A stretch of DNA of 64,000 nt from Perilla frutescens. Its lineage: Eukaryota > Streptophyta > Magnoliopsida > Lamiales > Lamiaceae. How positions within the stretch are numbered: position 1 is the first letter of the stretch; every line of letters starts with the position of its first letter. The notes beneath the pieces were generated by a model. It ran no database searches and was not told the DNA's origin. It worked only from the letters and a program-made list of their open reading frames with translations. Shown here in pieces: positions 10,375 through 22,064 of this stretch. The DNA lies in NCBI GenBank assembly GCA_026008535.1, contig BRKX01000019.1, positions 27,718,977 to 27,782,976 of the forward strand, given 5' to 3'. The translations under genes were made by a program, and so were the position numbers.

Positions 10375-12252
10375 TCATTGGGCTTGATCAGTTGCTTGGC
10401 TTTCTGTATACAGTTTCCGCTTCTTGAAGGGCCTAGCTGGACTAGCAGCACTGCTTTCTTTAGAAGTAGTTTGGTGTGTTGACAGTTCAGACCTTGCTGT
10501 CCTCTTGGCTTGGCGAAGGTGAAGCTGGATATCAACTGACGAGCTTTTCATCCTTTGACTAAGGGAGTGTGAAGTTCCCTTTGGTGATGACCCAAACTGA
10601 TCACTTTTCATGGGCAGTTGCATGCCTTTTGAGCTAGAGGTGAGCAGTGGAGTGACATAGCTCTTTGATAAGAGACTTGGTGATGTGGCAGTGTCTTTAT
10701 CATCACTATCGCTCTCATCAGCATGCCTTGGATTCTTCTGAGAAGCTATGGCTTTAGCATGTCAGAGTTGAGGTTCTCGCCTTTTGATGACAGGTGAAGT
10801 TTGTTGAGATGGCTCAGCTAACTGACTTGATAAATTATCAAAGTTCAGTTGTCGACAAAGCGAGCCAGTTGGGCAGTTGACTGGTTGATCTGCAGTCCCA
10901 ACTGCTTGAGGCATGATGCTGGATTTGAACTCTGCTAGTAAGACGGTTGCTGGAATCTTGTTAACAAGCTGGTGATTCATGATGTGCTGAACTTGCACCA
11001 TGGTTGGAGGAAATGGATTTGATGAACCTATCCATTTGATGCTCCAAGTTTCTTCTCGTTGCCAGTAGCTCATGCCATGAAAGACAGTTAGAAGAAAATG
11101 AGACTGGATAGACATAGAATGTCTCCAGTTATACCAGTAGAAGTACCGGTGGAGTTGCTTGAACAATTCTTGGTCACGTTGTGCAACAAAAGCAAAGTGA
11201 GTGAGAAGGAGATTGGTCACTTCCTTTTGTGCACCTTTTACTGCATATTCACCACTATAGAAAGTGTGAATATTCTCTTCAGTCAGCTGGAGAGGAGGGC
11301 ATGTGCCTCTGAAGTAGTCTGCTCCATAGTTTGGATGAGGGATTCCAACAAATGGAATAAGTTCATCTAGATCAGAGCAAACCTGGAAATCAACTGGTGA
11401 TCCATTCTTTGATTTTGGAGAATGAACGACATTGGCAGTTGAGTTGCTCAAACTGTGGTTGCTCGTCTTGGCCTTAGCTTTTCTCTTTTTCTTTAGTGAC
11501 TGAAGATGGGCAGTTCCTTTCTTGGGGATCCAATCAAAGATAAGGACTAGTAGTGATTCATCACTTGGAAGCTTCAGCAGGTCTTCAAGCATTTTACTCA
11601 TTCTTAGAACAAGTCCTACCTTGGACTCAAATTTGCCAGACTTCTTTGAGTCTCCGGCCTTGATGACTTGATGCTTGAATTGTTGAAAGACAAATTCTGC
11701 CCAGTTTGTTTGTCTCCCTTCAGCAAGGTGAATCATGACCTTGTATCTCTTTTGGGTGAGTTGGCTCAAGTTTCCAATGGCCCCGAACATCATCTTGTTC
11801 GTTATGTCAAGTAGAACTCCATACCCGGGCTTAAGGTCAGTTTTAGCTATGGTAAAACTGAACTGCTTGTTGTAGGTTTTAGCTTTCCATTCTCTCCAGT
11901 GTGACTCTGCAGATTCCTTTAGATCTTGAACAGATGAACCTTCTTGAGGAAGTTGAAACACTTCAGCAATTGTTCTTTCAGTGATTTTTAGCATCCTTCT
12001 TTGAATCACTGATAATATTATCTTTCCATCTGCAGATAATTTTTCTTGAAGCAAAAATTCACTCACCAAATTTTGTCTAGAGAATTTTGGTGGTGTTTCC
12101 AGGTAGTGAAGAACTCCTGTCTTGTGAAGATTTGACAGAAGGATTGGATTGTTTGATTCATCTAGAATCAATTGAAATTTCTTCCTATCAAGGAATTTAT
12201 CTTTCATAAGTTGTTCCTTGAAGGAATTTGAAGATCTGGATAATTCGGCCAT
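10375..12252 (-). pseudogene. post-pol ORF-b of element A
   Basis: I place the start at ATG 12252 (MAELSRSSNSFKEQ) because the copy in B starts identically with MAE; an in-frame ATG 33 bases upstream also exists. A 496-codon frame runs to 10762. The reading continues past that stop in another segment to 10375 and ends in a basic tail with PFKKRKLY. Seen in order: FQLILDESNN and NLVSEFLLQEKL (N-terminal domain), NWAEFVFQQF, KVGLVLRMSKMLEDLL, a basic KKKRKAKAK stretch, GADYFRGTCPP, then FYWYNWRH and FHGMSYWQREETWS. The C-terminal motifs recur in ORF-a. No enzyme motif recognised; possible nuclear protein from basic clusters. About 36% of it is also present in B (53637-54593). Confidence 0.7.
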
Positions 12253-12622
12253 CTTTGAGGTTGGCTGAAATTTTGGGTAATTCAAGATCTTTGAGAGAGT
12301 GAGAGAGTTTTTGAGATTTGAGGAGGAGGAGGCTATTTGAGAAGTTTGAAAGAGAGAGGCTTTTTATGAGTATTTGGACAAGCTCATAGATATGATGGTT
12401 GGAATGGTACTAGCCTCTGGTTTCTTTTGGTCGTTGGCAATTAATGACCTTGACACGTGTCATTGTTTTGCAACGGTCAAAATTTCAAAATAAATGTGAA
12501 GCTTAACATTTATTTGAAATCAAAAGAATAAACTTTTATAAATATATCAAAAGATAATTACAAACTGATTAACAAGAAGTATACTTAGGGCTTTTCTAAT
12601 CATGTTTAATTTGATCAGCCAC
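12253..12622 (-). promoter_or_regulatory. candidate promoter of ORF-b
   Basis: On the element strand, going upstream from the ATG: CT-rich leader (12297-12357), CTCATAAAAAG as a TATA-like box (12360-12370, about 112 bases before the ATG), a palindromic G-box GACACGTGTC (12452-12461) and CAACGGT (12471-12477). B keeps CATAAAAACCCC, a CAACGTG and CAACGGT in the same positions upstream of its ORF-b, so the module is conserved between copies. Confidence 0.5.
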
Positions 12623-14977
12623 TCAGTCCTTCTTGTGATCAGTTTTCCTCTTTTTGGCCAGTGGTTCCGAGCTGTTATCTTCTTCATCCTTATCACTGCT
12701 TGCCGACTCAGTTTCAGCTAACTGGAGTCTTTGATGGGCTTGCAGCTGCTTGATCTGCTCAGTATGCAGTTTAACCTGTTGCTGCAGGGCATTGATCAGT
12801 TCTTCATAATACGGAGGGAGCTGGACTGTGGAACTGCTCGGTTGAGCAATGAACTGGACTGTTTTGGAGTCCGCTTCCTCTCCTGCTTCAGTTCCAACAA
12901 GTTCCTCGCAAGAAACTGTGTGGGATATCTCGTCTGCTTCCATGCTTGTTTGGTAGACAGGTTGATCACTTCTCTGGCTTGACTGATCAGCTGACTTGTC
13001 TGAAGGAGCTGGCTCTTGATCAGCTGGAGGAATAGGTGAAGTGATTCCTTCTTCGGTAGTTAGGTCTTTTGAGGGAGCTGTCTGGGGCTTAGCAGTCTTC
13101 TCAAACTGATGAGTCTTCTCAGCTGATTCTTCTGACTCCTCAGGAATAATGTTGATTTCAACTTCAGTTTTGTGAGGAGATTCCTCAGAGTGTAGTTCTC
13201 TCATCACCTCATCAATGATGTCATCCACTGGGTTGAAGGTTTGATCGCTCATGGCAGTTGATGGCTGTCCTGACTGATGGCTTTGTGATTTCTTCATCAA
13301 TTGATTGAATAGCCATTTGTGCTGAACATAGGGGTGCGACCATCTTTCTTGTTCCATTTCTGTAGTGATGACTGGCAGTGTGAAGCCGTGAATCTTGCAC
13401 AGTTCATCAAACACGTCTTTCATCGATCCTTCAGCTGGGTTTGAGCACTCTTTCCTCAGCTGCAGCTGTCTCATAAGGTGTTTACCTTTAGTGATCCCAG
13501 CATTTTCACTGTCCGTCCACCATAGGCTCCATTCTTCTTCTCGCCTCCAGAAGCTCATTCTATGGAATGCAAGCAATGAGAGAAACGGCTCTGACTGGCA
13601 TACATGTCTCCATAAAAACCAGTAGATGTACCTGGTTAAGGTGTGGAAGAGCTCCTCATGGCCAGTTAGCTCTTGGGCATAGTGTTGAGCCATGTGCTTT
13701 TGTGTGGTTTCATCAGCCCATTTCTTCACGGACTCTCCTTGTGAGTAGGCTTTTATATTTCCTTCAACTTAAGCCATTGGTGGGCACGTCATTTGGAAGT
13801 AATCGGCTCCAGCTCCATTATGAGGAATCCCCCTTGCAGGGATGATATCATCTGAATTTTCGCACGGAGTTGTATCTTCAACAGTTAAATTTGGTGGGAT
13901 TGTTGGATCTTGTATAGGGCTTGATTCATTTCTCCTTCTGGATTGAGAAAGTAAGATTCTTCTCCTTTTTGGTTGACCAGCTTGCTTCTTCTTTGGAGCT
14001 GATCTGACAGCTGCTTGCCTAGCTAATTGTCCGATCATGTCAGTTCTGGTGGCAACTGAGCCTTGTTGCCTGAATCTCTGAGTTATAGGTATGTTATCAT
14101 CAGAGTCTTCAGTGACTTGCTTCTTTCCCTTGCCTTCAGCTGCAGGCTTCTTTCTTTTTGGCTGGTCATTTTGGTCAGGATCTATCTCCACAATCTTGAG
14201 TGGTTTAGAAATAAAGTCGTTGCTGACTATAGTCTTGAACTCTGTTTCCTCAGCCATCCAGGGAAACTGCTTCTCCAGAATGACGCTGACCCGACTGATA
14301 TATCCAATTCATTGAGGGAATTTCTTGTCATCCCAGCTTCTCTCAATGATATCAACATATCTCTTCAATTGTTCAAAGAAGTATTGTGCCCAGTTGATCT
14401 CCATTCTGTTGTAGATTGCGGCGCAGATTTTGTACTTCGTTTCTGACATCTCAGACTGACTGCCAGTTGTTCCTACCATTATCTTTGAGGCAATGGCAGC
14501 GAGCACTTGAAATTCATCTTGCAGCTTTGAGATGAGATGATTGCTCTTATATGGTTGATTTTCGTCTTCCTTTTTCCAAAAATCATAAGCTTCCTGGAAA
14601 TTGACTTGAACGTCTTCCAGCTTGAGTCTGTTGTTGGGTAGATCGAGCATATTGCTCAGAGACTCAACTGTTACAATGATAATGTGTCCTCTTACTTCCG
14701 ATCTTATTTCTTTGGGATTTGAAGATCCATTTGAATTTAAGTAAAATTCAGCAACTGGTTCTGGGTAGATCCTTTCTGGAAATACCTCCAGGAACTTCTT
14801 CAGCTTTGCCTAAGAAAGCTTTTCGACGATCATTCTACTGAGAGGAGAGACTTTGCATGCTTGAAGGAATCCTGCTGGATTGAAAAACTTGTCTCTATCG
14901 AGTTTTTCACAGAAAGCTTTAGAGTCTTCTCCAGACTGTCGAAAATTGAATCTTCTGCGAATTGGGTTATGAGCCAT
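12623..14977 (-). pseudogene. post-pol ORF-a of element A
   Basis: First extra gene after RNase H. The start at ATG 14977 (MAHNPIRRRFNFRQSGE) matches B's MAKTNTPAIR..KFNFRETGE. It is read through four segments separated by stops or shifts (14977-14810, 14650-14309, 14257-13769, 13729-12623), so about 780 codons originally. Seen in order: a domain with INWAQYFFEQLKRYVDII, a basic linker (KRKKPAAEGKGKK, PKKKQAGQPKRRRILL), GADYFQMTCPP, then RYIYWFLWRH, FHRMSFWRREEEWSLWW, an acidic and Gln-rich region with a likely coiled coil (ALQQQVKLHTEQIKQLQ), and the basic end LAKKRKTDHKKD. Motif order parallels ORF-b. Function unknown; position is that of env-like ORFs in SIRE elements, but I see no signal peptide or membrane anchor. 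Confidence 0.7.
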
Positions 14978-15767
14978 GATTCTTCGAAGAGAGGTTAAAT
15001 TGAGAGACTGAGGGATTGATCTTTCAGGGCTGAAGAGTTTTGTTTCTAACAAGAGATAGATAGGAAACAAATAACTCTGTAGTAAAAATCGGGAAGCTTA
15101 TCTCGATTATTCAGCTATCCTATTTATATATTGAGATAAGGCTCATCCAACGGTTGAAATGTTTCGCAAGCCTTGATTTCAACGGTCGGATGCATTCAAT
15201 CGACCCGTCGATTGGCTTTTCATTTCTATCCGTTGGGGATAAATGAGGAGAGAGAGAGAGAGAAGGTTCAACGGTAACATTCAAGTGACACGTGTTTTTA
15301 CCGTTTCCACTATTCAAACTTTTGAGCTTATCTTTTCTCTCTTGCAGTTTTTTCCTTGGCTTGAAATTGATTACGTCATCAGTTGGCTTCGAGTGTAACT
15401 AATGATCTTTCTGTTGATCAGTTCCAACTGAGCTGTCTTTTCATCAGTTCCGAGCTGGTCTTGATTGCTTGGACCTTTATTCAGCTGCTTCCCAGTTCAG
15501 CTGTTCTCCTTCAGTTGGTCTTTGAACTGATATCTCCTTTTGATTTGACTTCAGTTCCTATGACTTCTTCATTAGTTTGATCAATTTGCAGCTGGTATGT
15601 TCTGCATAACTGACTGGATCATCAGTTTGAGCAACTGAACTGATGATTTAGTTGAATTGATGGGTTAAATTGATCATCTCCAGTTTGCTTTTCTTTCCGC
15701 AGCTTCTTGCCTTTACTTCAAACTGATGGCTTATGTGTCCAACTAATCAGTTGCTTGCCTTCTTGGT
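14978..15767 (-). promoter_or_regulatory. candidate promoter of ORF-a
   Basis: 790 noncoding bases between the RNase H stop and the ORF-a ATG. On the element strand a strong TATA box TATATAAATAGG sits at 15119-15130, about 150 bases before the ATG. Upstream are repeated CAACGG motifs (15148, 15181, 15269 and tccgttgg near 15229), a (CT)n tract (15249-15263) and a G-box CACGTG (15289-15294). AACGG is the core of the plant MSA/MYB-binding element and CACGTG binds bHLH/bZIP factors (family knowledge). The remainder (15350-15767) is rich in CAGTTG/AACTGA words. Confidence 0.55.
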
Positions 15768-17306
15768 TCAGTTCCTCTCTTCAGCTGGAGTAATTCCTTG
15801 GCCTTTTTCTTCCAGTTGATCATCTTCATCCTGTGAGGTTAGCTCCAGTAGTCCCAACTGTATGCATAACTCCATAAACCTTGCTTCAGGCAGTGGTTTG
15901 GTGAAGATGTCAGCTATCAAGATCTCAGTGTTGACATATTTAATGCATATGTCTTTCTTCTCGATGTGATCTCTGATGAAGTGATGTCTTATGTCAATGT
16001 GCTTGGTTCTTGAATGCAGAACTGGATTCTGAGATATCGCAATTGCACTATTATTGTCACAGTAGATAGGAACTTCTTCAGTTTCAACTTTATAGTCCTT
16101 CAACTATTGCTTCATCCAGAGTATCTGAGCACAGCAGCTTCCAGCAGCTACATATTCTACTTCAGTTGTTGACATGGCAACTGAGTGCTGCTTCTTGCTA
16201 AACCAGGATATCAGTTTGCTTCCTAGAAACTGACATGTTCCACTGGCGCTTTTTCTGTCAATCTTGCATCCACCAAAGTCTGAGTCTGAATAGCCAATCA
16301 AACTCAAACTGTCATCTCTGGGATACCATAGTCCAAGATTTATAGTTCTTTTGAGATATTTGATAATCCTCTTAGCTGCTTCAAGATGACTTTTCTTTGG
16401 ATTAGCTTGAAACCGTGCATATAGACTGACTGAATAAGAGATGTCTGGCCAGCTAGCTGTTAAGTAAAGTAGCGACCTAATGATTCATCTGTAGTATGTT
16501 TGGCTAACTGATTCTCCTTCTTCATCAAGAGTTAGCTGAACTGATGTGTTCATAGGAATCTTGAGAGTTTTTCCTTTACTTACTCCAAAATTCTTGACTA
16601 GCTCCTTGGTATACTTCGCTTGGCTGATATGGATCCCATCTTTCAGCTGCTTCACTTGGAGTCCTAGGAAGAATGTCATTTCTCCCATCATGCTCATCTC
16701 AAATTCACTTTACATTAATTGAGCGAATCGAGTACACAGATCTTTACTTTTTGATCTAAAAATTATGTCATCCACATAGATTTGAACCATTAAGATCTCA
16801 GTTGATCGTTCTATTCGGAATAGAGTTCGATCAATGAGTCCTTTTTGAAACCCATTCTTTAGCAATTATGTTGTTAGAGTTTCATACGACACTCTAGGAG
16901 CTTGCTTCAGTCCGTAGAGGGCCTTCTTCAGTTTGAAAACCTGATCATCAATTTCAAAGTCTGGCAGTTGCTCGACATACACGTCCTTCTTGAGCATTCC
17001 TTGAAGAAAAGCACTCTTGACATCCATTTTGTAGACTATGAAATTGAAGTGAGCTGCATAGGCTAGGAACAATCTGATAGCTTCCAGTCTTGCAACTGGT
17101 GCGAATGTCTCATCAAAGTCAATCCCTTCACTTTGTGAGTATCCTTTGGCTACCAGTCCAGCCTTATTCCTTGTGATCACTCCTTGTTCATCCAGTTTGT
17201 TGCGAAAAACCCATTTTGTACCAATGACCTTCTGGGTTTTTGGCCTATCAACAAGAAACCATATGTCATTTCTTATGAACTGGTTCAGCTCTTCTTGCAT
17301 GGCCAT
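15768..17306 (-). pseudogene. pol: RT and RNase H of element A
   Basis: Copia reverse transcriptase: QEELNQFIRNDIW, IGTKWVFRNKLDEQG, LVAKGYSQSEGIDFDETFAPVARLEAIRL is present in pieces, then MDVKSAFLQG, KKALYGLKQAPR and the catalytic IYVDDIIF near 16765-16785, followed by FFLGLQVKQ and KYTKEL. RNase H follows with YSDSDFGG, STTEVEYVAAGSCC, CDNNSAIAI, RTKHIDIRHHFIRD and DIFTKPLP, ending at 15768. Stops at about 16866, 16715, 16484 and 16104 (CAA/CAG to TAA/TAG type) break it. The enzyme copies the element RNA to DNA in the particle. Catalytic Asp pair is intact although the frame is not. Confidence 0.9.
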
Positions 17307-17309
17307 GAT

Positions 17310-18518
17310 TCAGTTTGAATCTTCTAAGGCTTCTTTGACGTTTGTTGGTTCAGTTTGAGATATGAAGCATGTGAATAATGCATGCTCAGTTGAACTTCTG
17401 GTCTGGACTCGACTTCTTGGATCACCAACTATCTTGTCAGTTGGGTGGCTTCGGAGCCATTTGGGCAAGATAGCTTCAGCTGGGTCTTCAGCTGGCTCTT
17501 CTATGGTGACGTCATCAGTCGTCCTTTCATCAGTTGGTTCGGCATTTTCATCAGTTCTTCCCCCTGCTTCAGTTGCGGGGTTTGTGGTCTCAGCACGATT
17601 TATGTCTTCATTGACCAAGTTGTTCTCAACTGGTTTTGTACCAGTTTCATTGCCTTTTTCTAGTAAAACTTCAAACCGCTCTAGAACAATGTGATCCACA
17701 TAGTCCTGCGAGTTCTCAGTTTCACTAGGTAGTACTTGAACTGATGTGTCTATTCTTTCTTTGTTCCTGTACTCATTAGCAAATTCATCAAATACCACAT
17801 GACATGTTATCTCCACAACAAGAGTTCATTTATTGAACACTCTGTAAGCTTCTGCATGAGGAGAGTTATATCCAAGAAATATACCCTCATCAGCTTTAGC
17901 ACTAAAAGCTTTCAATTGAGTCTTGCCATTGTTGTGAATATAACATTTACAGCCAAATATTTTAAAATATGAGATAGAAGGCTTACGGCCCTTATATAGT
18001 TCATAAGGTGTTTTGTCATGGGCTGCTACAATGGCACTTCGATTTTGAGTATAGCAGGCTGTGTTGACTACTTCAGCCCAATACCCTTCAGCTATGTTGG
18101 CATCAGCTATCATTGCTCGAGCTGCTTCTTTGAGTGTTCGGTTATGCCATTCGGCTACACAGTTTTGTTATGGAGTTCTTGCAGTTGAGTGTTCATGAAT
18201 GATTCCAAACTGGTTGAGAAAGCTGATCATGTGTTGATTCATAAATTCGGTTCCATTGTCGGAATGAATCCTTTGAACTGATCTTTCCTTCTCAGTTTGT
18301 AGCCTTCTGATCAGTGCCGTTAGCTTGTCATAAGTTTCATCTTTGCTCTTCAAGAATTCTACCCATGTATATCTTGAGTAATCATCAACTACTACAAGAG
18401 TGAACCTTTTGCCTTTTGGAGTTTGTGGTCTAACTGGACCAAACAAATCCATGTGTAGCAGTTGAAGACATTCAGTTGTTCCTGGTGGATGACTCCTATT
18501 CTTGAAGGATGATTTCAC
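17310..18518 (-). pseudogene. pol: integrase of element A
   Basis: Integrase core read as LLHMDLFGPVRPQTPKGKRF with VVVDDYSRYTWVEFL (first Asp region), RIHSDNGTEFMNQ (second Asp), then after a stop QNCVAEWHNRTLKEAA, which covers the catalytic Glu. In B the same place reads QQNGVAERRNRTLKEAA, so A has Q-to-stop, G-to-C and two Arg losses, all explicable by C-to-T or G-to-A changes. The C-terminal part (YELYKGRKPSISYFKIFGCKCY, EGIFLGYN) and an acidic Thr/Glu-rich linker to RT (17310-17816) follow. Integrase inserts the cDNA into the nucleus chromosome. Confidence 0.88.
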
Positions 18519-19085
18519 CTGCTTCCCTTTTCAACATGGTCTACATACACCTGTTTTCTTTTATATTTCCTTGGGAAGCCCCTCAACTAACTCTTTCTTG
18601 GCTAGGTAGTTGATTGTTTTGAAGTTGAGGTGGTTCAGTCGTTGATGCCATAGCCAGCTTGCTTCAGTTGATCCTTTAGAAAGAAAGCAAGCTTCTGAGT
18701 AGCCGGTTGACCAGTCAACAATGTACATGTTGCCTCTCCTGATGCCAGTTAGTAGAATTACTCCAGTTGACTTGTCTCTTATGTTGCAGGAGTTTTTGGT
18801 GAAGTTAACTGAGTAGCCATTGTCGCACAGCTGGTTGATGCTTAGTAGTTTGTGCTTCAGTCCATCCACGTGGGAGACTCCATTCACTACTACTTTTTCC
18901 TTGACTACGAACCCTTCTCCAATGGTTTGTCTTTTGGAATTGTCTCCAAATGTGACAAGTGGGCCTTTGATTTCTTCATAACCATTGAGATCTTCTCTGT
19001 CTCCGGTCATGTGCTTGGAGCACCCGCTATCTAGATACCAAATATCTTTGGTTTTCTTCATAGATAGGATGCTCTTGTCCTGCAA
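18519..19085 (-). pseudogene. pol: protease and GAG-pre-integrase domain of element A
   Basis: Retroviral-type aspartic protease signature WYLDSGCSKHMTGD near the start (active D-S-G), then TFGDNSKRQTIGEG and LKHKLLSINQLCDNGY. The zinc-binding GAG-pre-integrase segment LWHQRLNHLNFKTINYLAKK follows. A stop near 18560 separates it from the integrase. The protease cuts the gag-pol polyprotein in the particle. The corresponding B segment is 60829-61473. Confidence 0.88.
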
Positions 19086-19349
19086 AGAAAAGAATTAGCA
19101 TTTAGGGACCCGTTTCATATCGGGTCATTGTTGATACATTAAGCTTTTTAGAATCCAAACTTGCCAAACTTTTGGCTTTTTATCACCCAGAGAGTCAACT
19201 GATTTGGATCGTTTGATCAGTTTTGACTCTCTTTCAACTCTTCTAGAATCGGTTGAATGATACATGTGTTGCAAGTTAGTGGGATAAAACAATTCAACTA
19301 ATACGCAGTTATCTCGAGATTTTTGAGTTCTTCTATCAGGCTAATGCCT

Positions 19350-21394
19350 TGTGTGTTTCTAATTTACTAGATTAAATCCTTTAGGATCAGTTCTTGGTTC
19401 ATTTCTTGAATCCAGATACTCATTGTAATGATGATAAGGTTGAAATGAGTTTCTTTGATTAAATTGCTTGGCAGGGTGGGCTTGAGATCTAAGCTGGTCT
19501 TTCTTAAAATGAACTGATCTATCAGTTTGTCTTGTCGGCATTCTATATTGAGCTGGTGGCCTTCGTTGAACTGAAATCTTTGGACAATTGGGTTGACTTG
19601 AATGAACTGATGGTCTTGGCTGGAAATTGGGCTTCAGCTGACCTGGTGTTTTTGGTTGATAGAACTGACCAAATTGTCTTGGCTGAGTCTGGGGATTTTT
19701 CAATATTCCTTTTTCTTTAATTGGCTCAGCTAGCTGATCATGAGATCTAGTGAACCCTTTTAGGATTTCCTTATCACTGGGTTGAGCAACTGTTTTTCCC
19801 TTCTCTAGGGCAGTGAACTTGTTATATCCTAGCCCTGAGTTGCTAGATCCAGTTCTTTGATGATTTAGTATCTCATCTAAAGTTTGAGACCCCTTTTTAA
19901 ACTTCAGAGATACTTTTTCTCTCTCATTGATCTCTTATTTGAGTTTTTGATTTTCAGCCTCTAGATCAGCAGTTCTCAATTTCAATTTCTCAAATTCTAT
20001 AAACTGAGATTCAAGATATTTCAATCTTTCATGATCTATGCTTAGCTTTCTAACTTTATTTCTCAGTTCATCATTTTCATCTTTCAGTTCAACATGTAAG
20101 CAGGAAATTAAAGCTAATTGGTCTTCTAGCATCATAAGTTTCATATCAAGTTCGTTACTAGAGACAATTGCTTCATTTATATGATAAAAAAGAGGTTTGA
20201 GAGTCAGCTGTACTAGCCTCTTCATCATTGTCTGCCATGAGGCAGAATAGAGCTTCATCATTTGAGCTGTAGCCGTCAGAATTGATTCCAGAAGGATAGT
20301 CTGAATCATCTAGCACGGCATTCTCGAGATTTGCAACCATTGCTTTCCTTTTGAAGAAGCTTCTCATCACCTTGGCTTTCTTGTCTTCAGGGGGTTCTGG
20401 GCATTCAAACCTGTAATGTCCTTGTTTATGGCAATGAAAACATTCTCCAAGATTTCGATTGCCACTCCTGAATGGTTCGGCTGACCATTCAGCTGGTTGG
20501 TAAGTTTTCTCAACTTTTGGGATTTCATCAGTTTGAGGTAGAACTGATTGTTTATCCCGAGCTCTCTTCAAATTTTCTAGCAACTTGGTAACTGATTGGA
20601 TCTGATCATTGATGTCATCAGTTAGATTCTCCTTCTTTTCAGTTGCTTCTCTTTTTCGTTCACTTGAAGATCCGCCTTGGTTTTCTTTGGCTGGTGAGCT
20701 CCTAGGTCGGAAGTTGTTTCTTCCTCGAGTGTCTCTAAACCTGTTCCTTTCACCGTAGAAAGCTGCGTCTTGAGCTGACGATGTCGATGCTTCCTTCTTT
20801 CGGTTTAGACTGTACTCATGAGCTTTGAGAGAACCAAATAGTTCCCTTGGAGTAATGCTATTTAGATTTCTTGATTCATTTATAGCTATCACTTTCATAT
20901 CCCATTCATCAGTGAGATTATCTAATATCTTGGAATTCATCTCAGAGTTGGGATAACATCTCCCGAGGTTGTTCATCTCACTGATGATGCCTAGAAATCT
21001 AGTTTCAAGGCTTGAGATGGACTCTTCTGCCTGCATTTTGAAGGATTCATACCTGTCGACAGCCAGTTGGAGCTTGTTTCCTTTTATGGCTTCGGAATCC
21101 CTGCAAAGATCTGCTAGTAGGTCCCATATCTCCTTGGCAGTTGTGCAGTTCTTTGTATCCTTCATTCGATCTTCATCTAGAGTTTGAAATAATGCGGCTT
21201 GAGCAACGAACTCTAGATTCTTTAATTTCTTCTCTTCACTGGTGAGAAGATTAGTTGGCTTTGGGTTCCTTGCCGGTTGATTGATATCAACTATGTAAGC
21301 GTCATTGTCCATAATGATGATGATTGGACCGTCTTCGATGACTTTCCACATATTTTCATGAATTGAGCAGAGATGCGCCTTCATTCTCCTACTC
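19350..21394 (-). pseudogene. gag: gag of element A, 5'-truncated
   Basis: The frame enters from the LTR junction as NWSRRMKAHLCSIHENMW; B has extra upstream gag residues (LFSVEIYDNWSRK), so the true start is deleted here. A 403-codon stretch (21384-20173) has the UBN2-type gag core (EFVAQAALFQTLDED, AKEIWDLLADLC, RFLGIISEMNNLG, DNLTDEWDMKVIAI), then the zinc knuckle CFHCHKQGHYRFEC (CX2CX4HX4C). A frameshift moves reading to 20309-19935, a long predicted coiled coil (LEDQLALISCLHVELKDEND onward), then a Pro/Gln-rich region to 19359. Gag with a long coiled-coil extension is typical of SIRE-like copia. It coats RNA in the particle. Confidence 0.88.
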
Positions 21395-22064
21395 CAGTTT
21401 AGAGGGGGGTGAATAAACTGATTCGAAAACTTTTACTTTAGATGCAGAATAACAGGGCCCTTTGACTCGCTTGATGAAACTTATCTATGCACAAACTTAT
21501 TGAACAGTTAAGACAGTTTGAGTGCAGCTTGTGTGATATTGTGTGCAGTTCAAAGATATGCAATAATCAATATAGTATAGCACACAAGCGATTTATAGAG
21601 GTTCGAAGTCTCAAACTTCTACGCCCTCTCTTCCTTCCGCAGAAGGGCAACTTCACTATATAACTTGAGTTTCTTTACAAATTACACAATGAAGGACAGT
21701 TGGCTGAACCTGGTAACTGATCGCTACCTCAGCGGATCGACGGCTCACACTTGAAGTCCCTAACTGCTCGCTAGGAAAGTAGGTGCTATTGTCGTCTTTA
21801 TAAGATTTTAGATCTCTTTCGATCTTCAAGAGTTGAATCTTGAACAGGGGGTATCAACTGATGTGTTCCTTTAATTGAGCTGAGTAGTTGATCGTTGAAT
21901 AGCTGGAACTGAGAAGGTTGCCCTAGCTGGATCGTCAACAGCTAGCTGAATATCTTGGTTCTGTGAATTCTTCTTCTCAGTTGGACTCTCACAGTTTCTA
22001 TCAAAAGCTGAACTTGAGCTTGAGTGGGAGGGAGAAAGAAAAGCTCTTGCTTGTATATGCGAAA

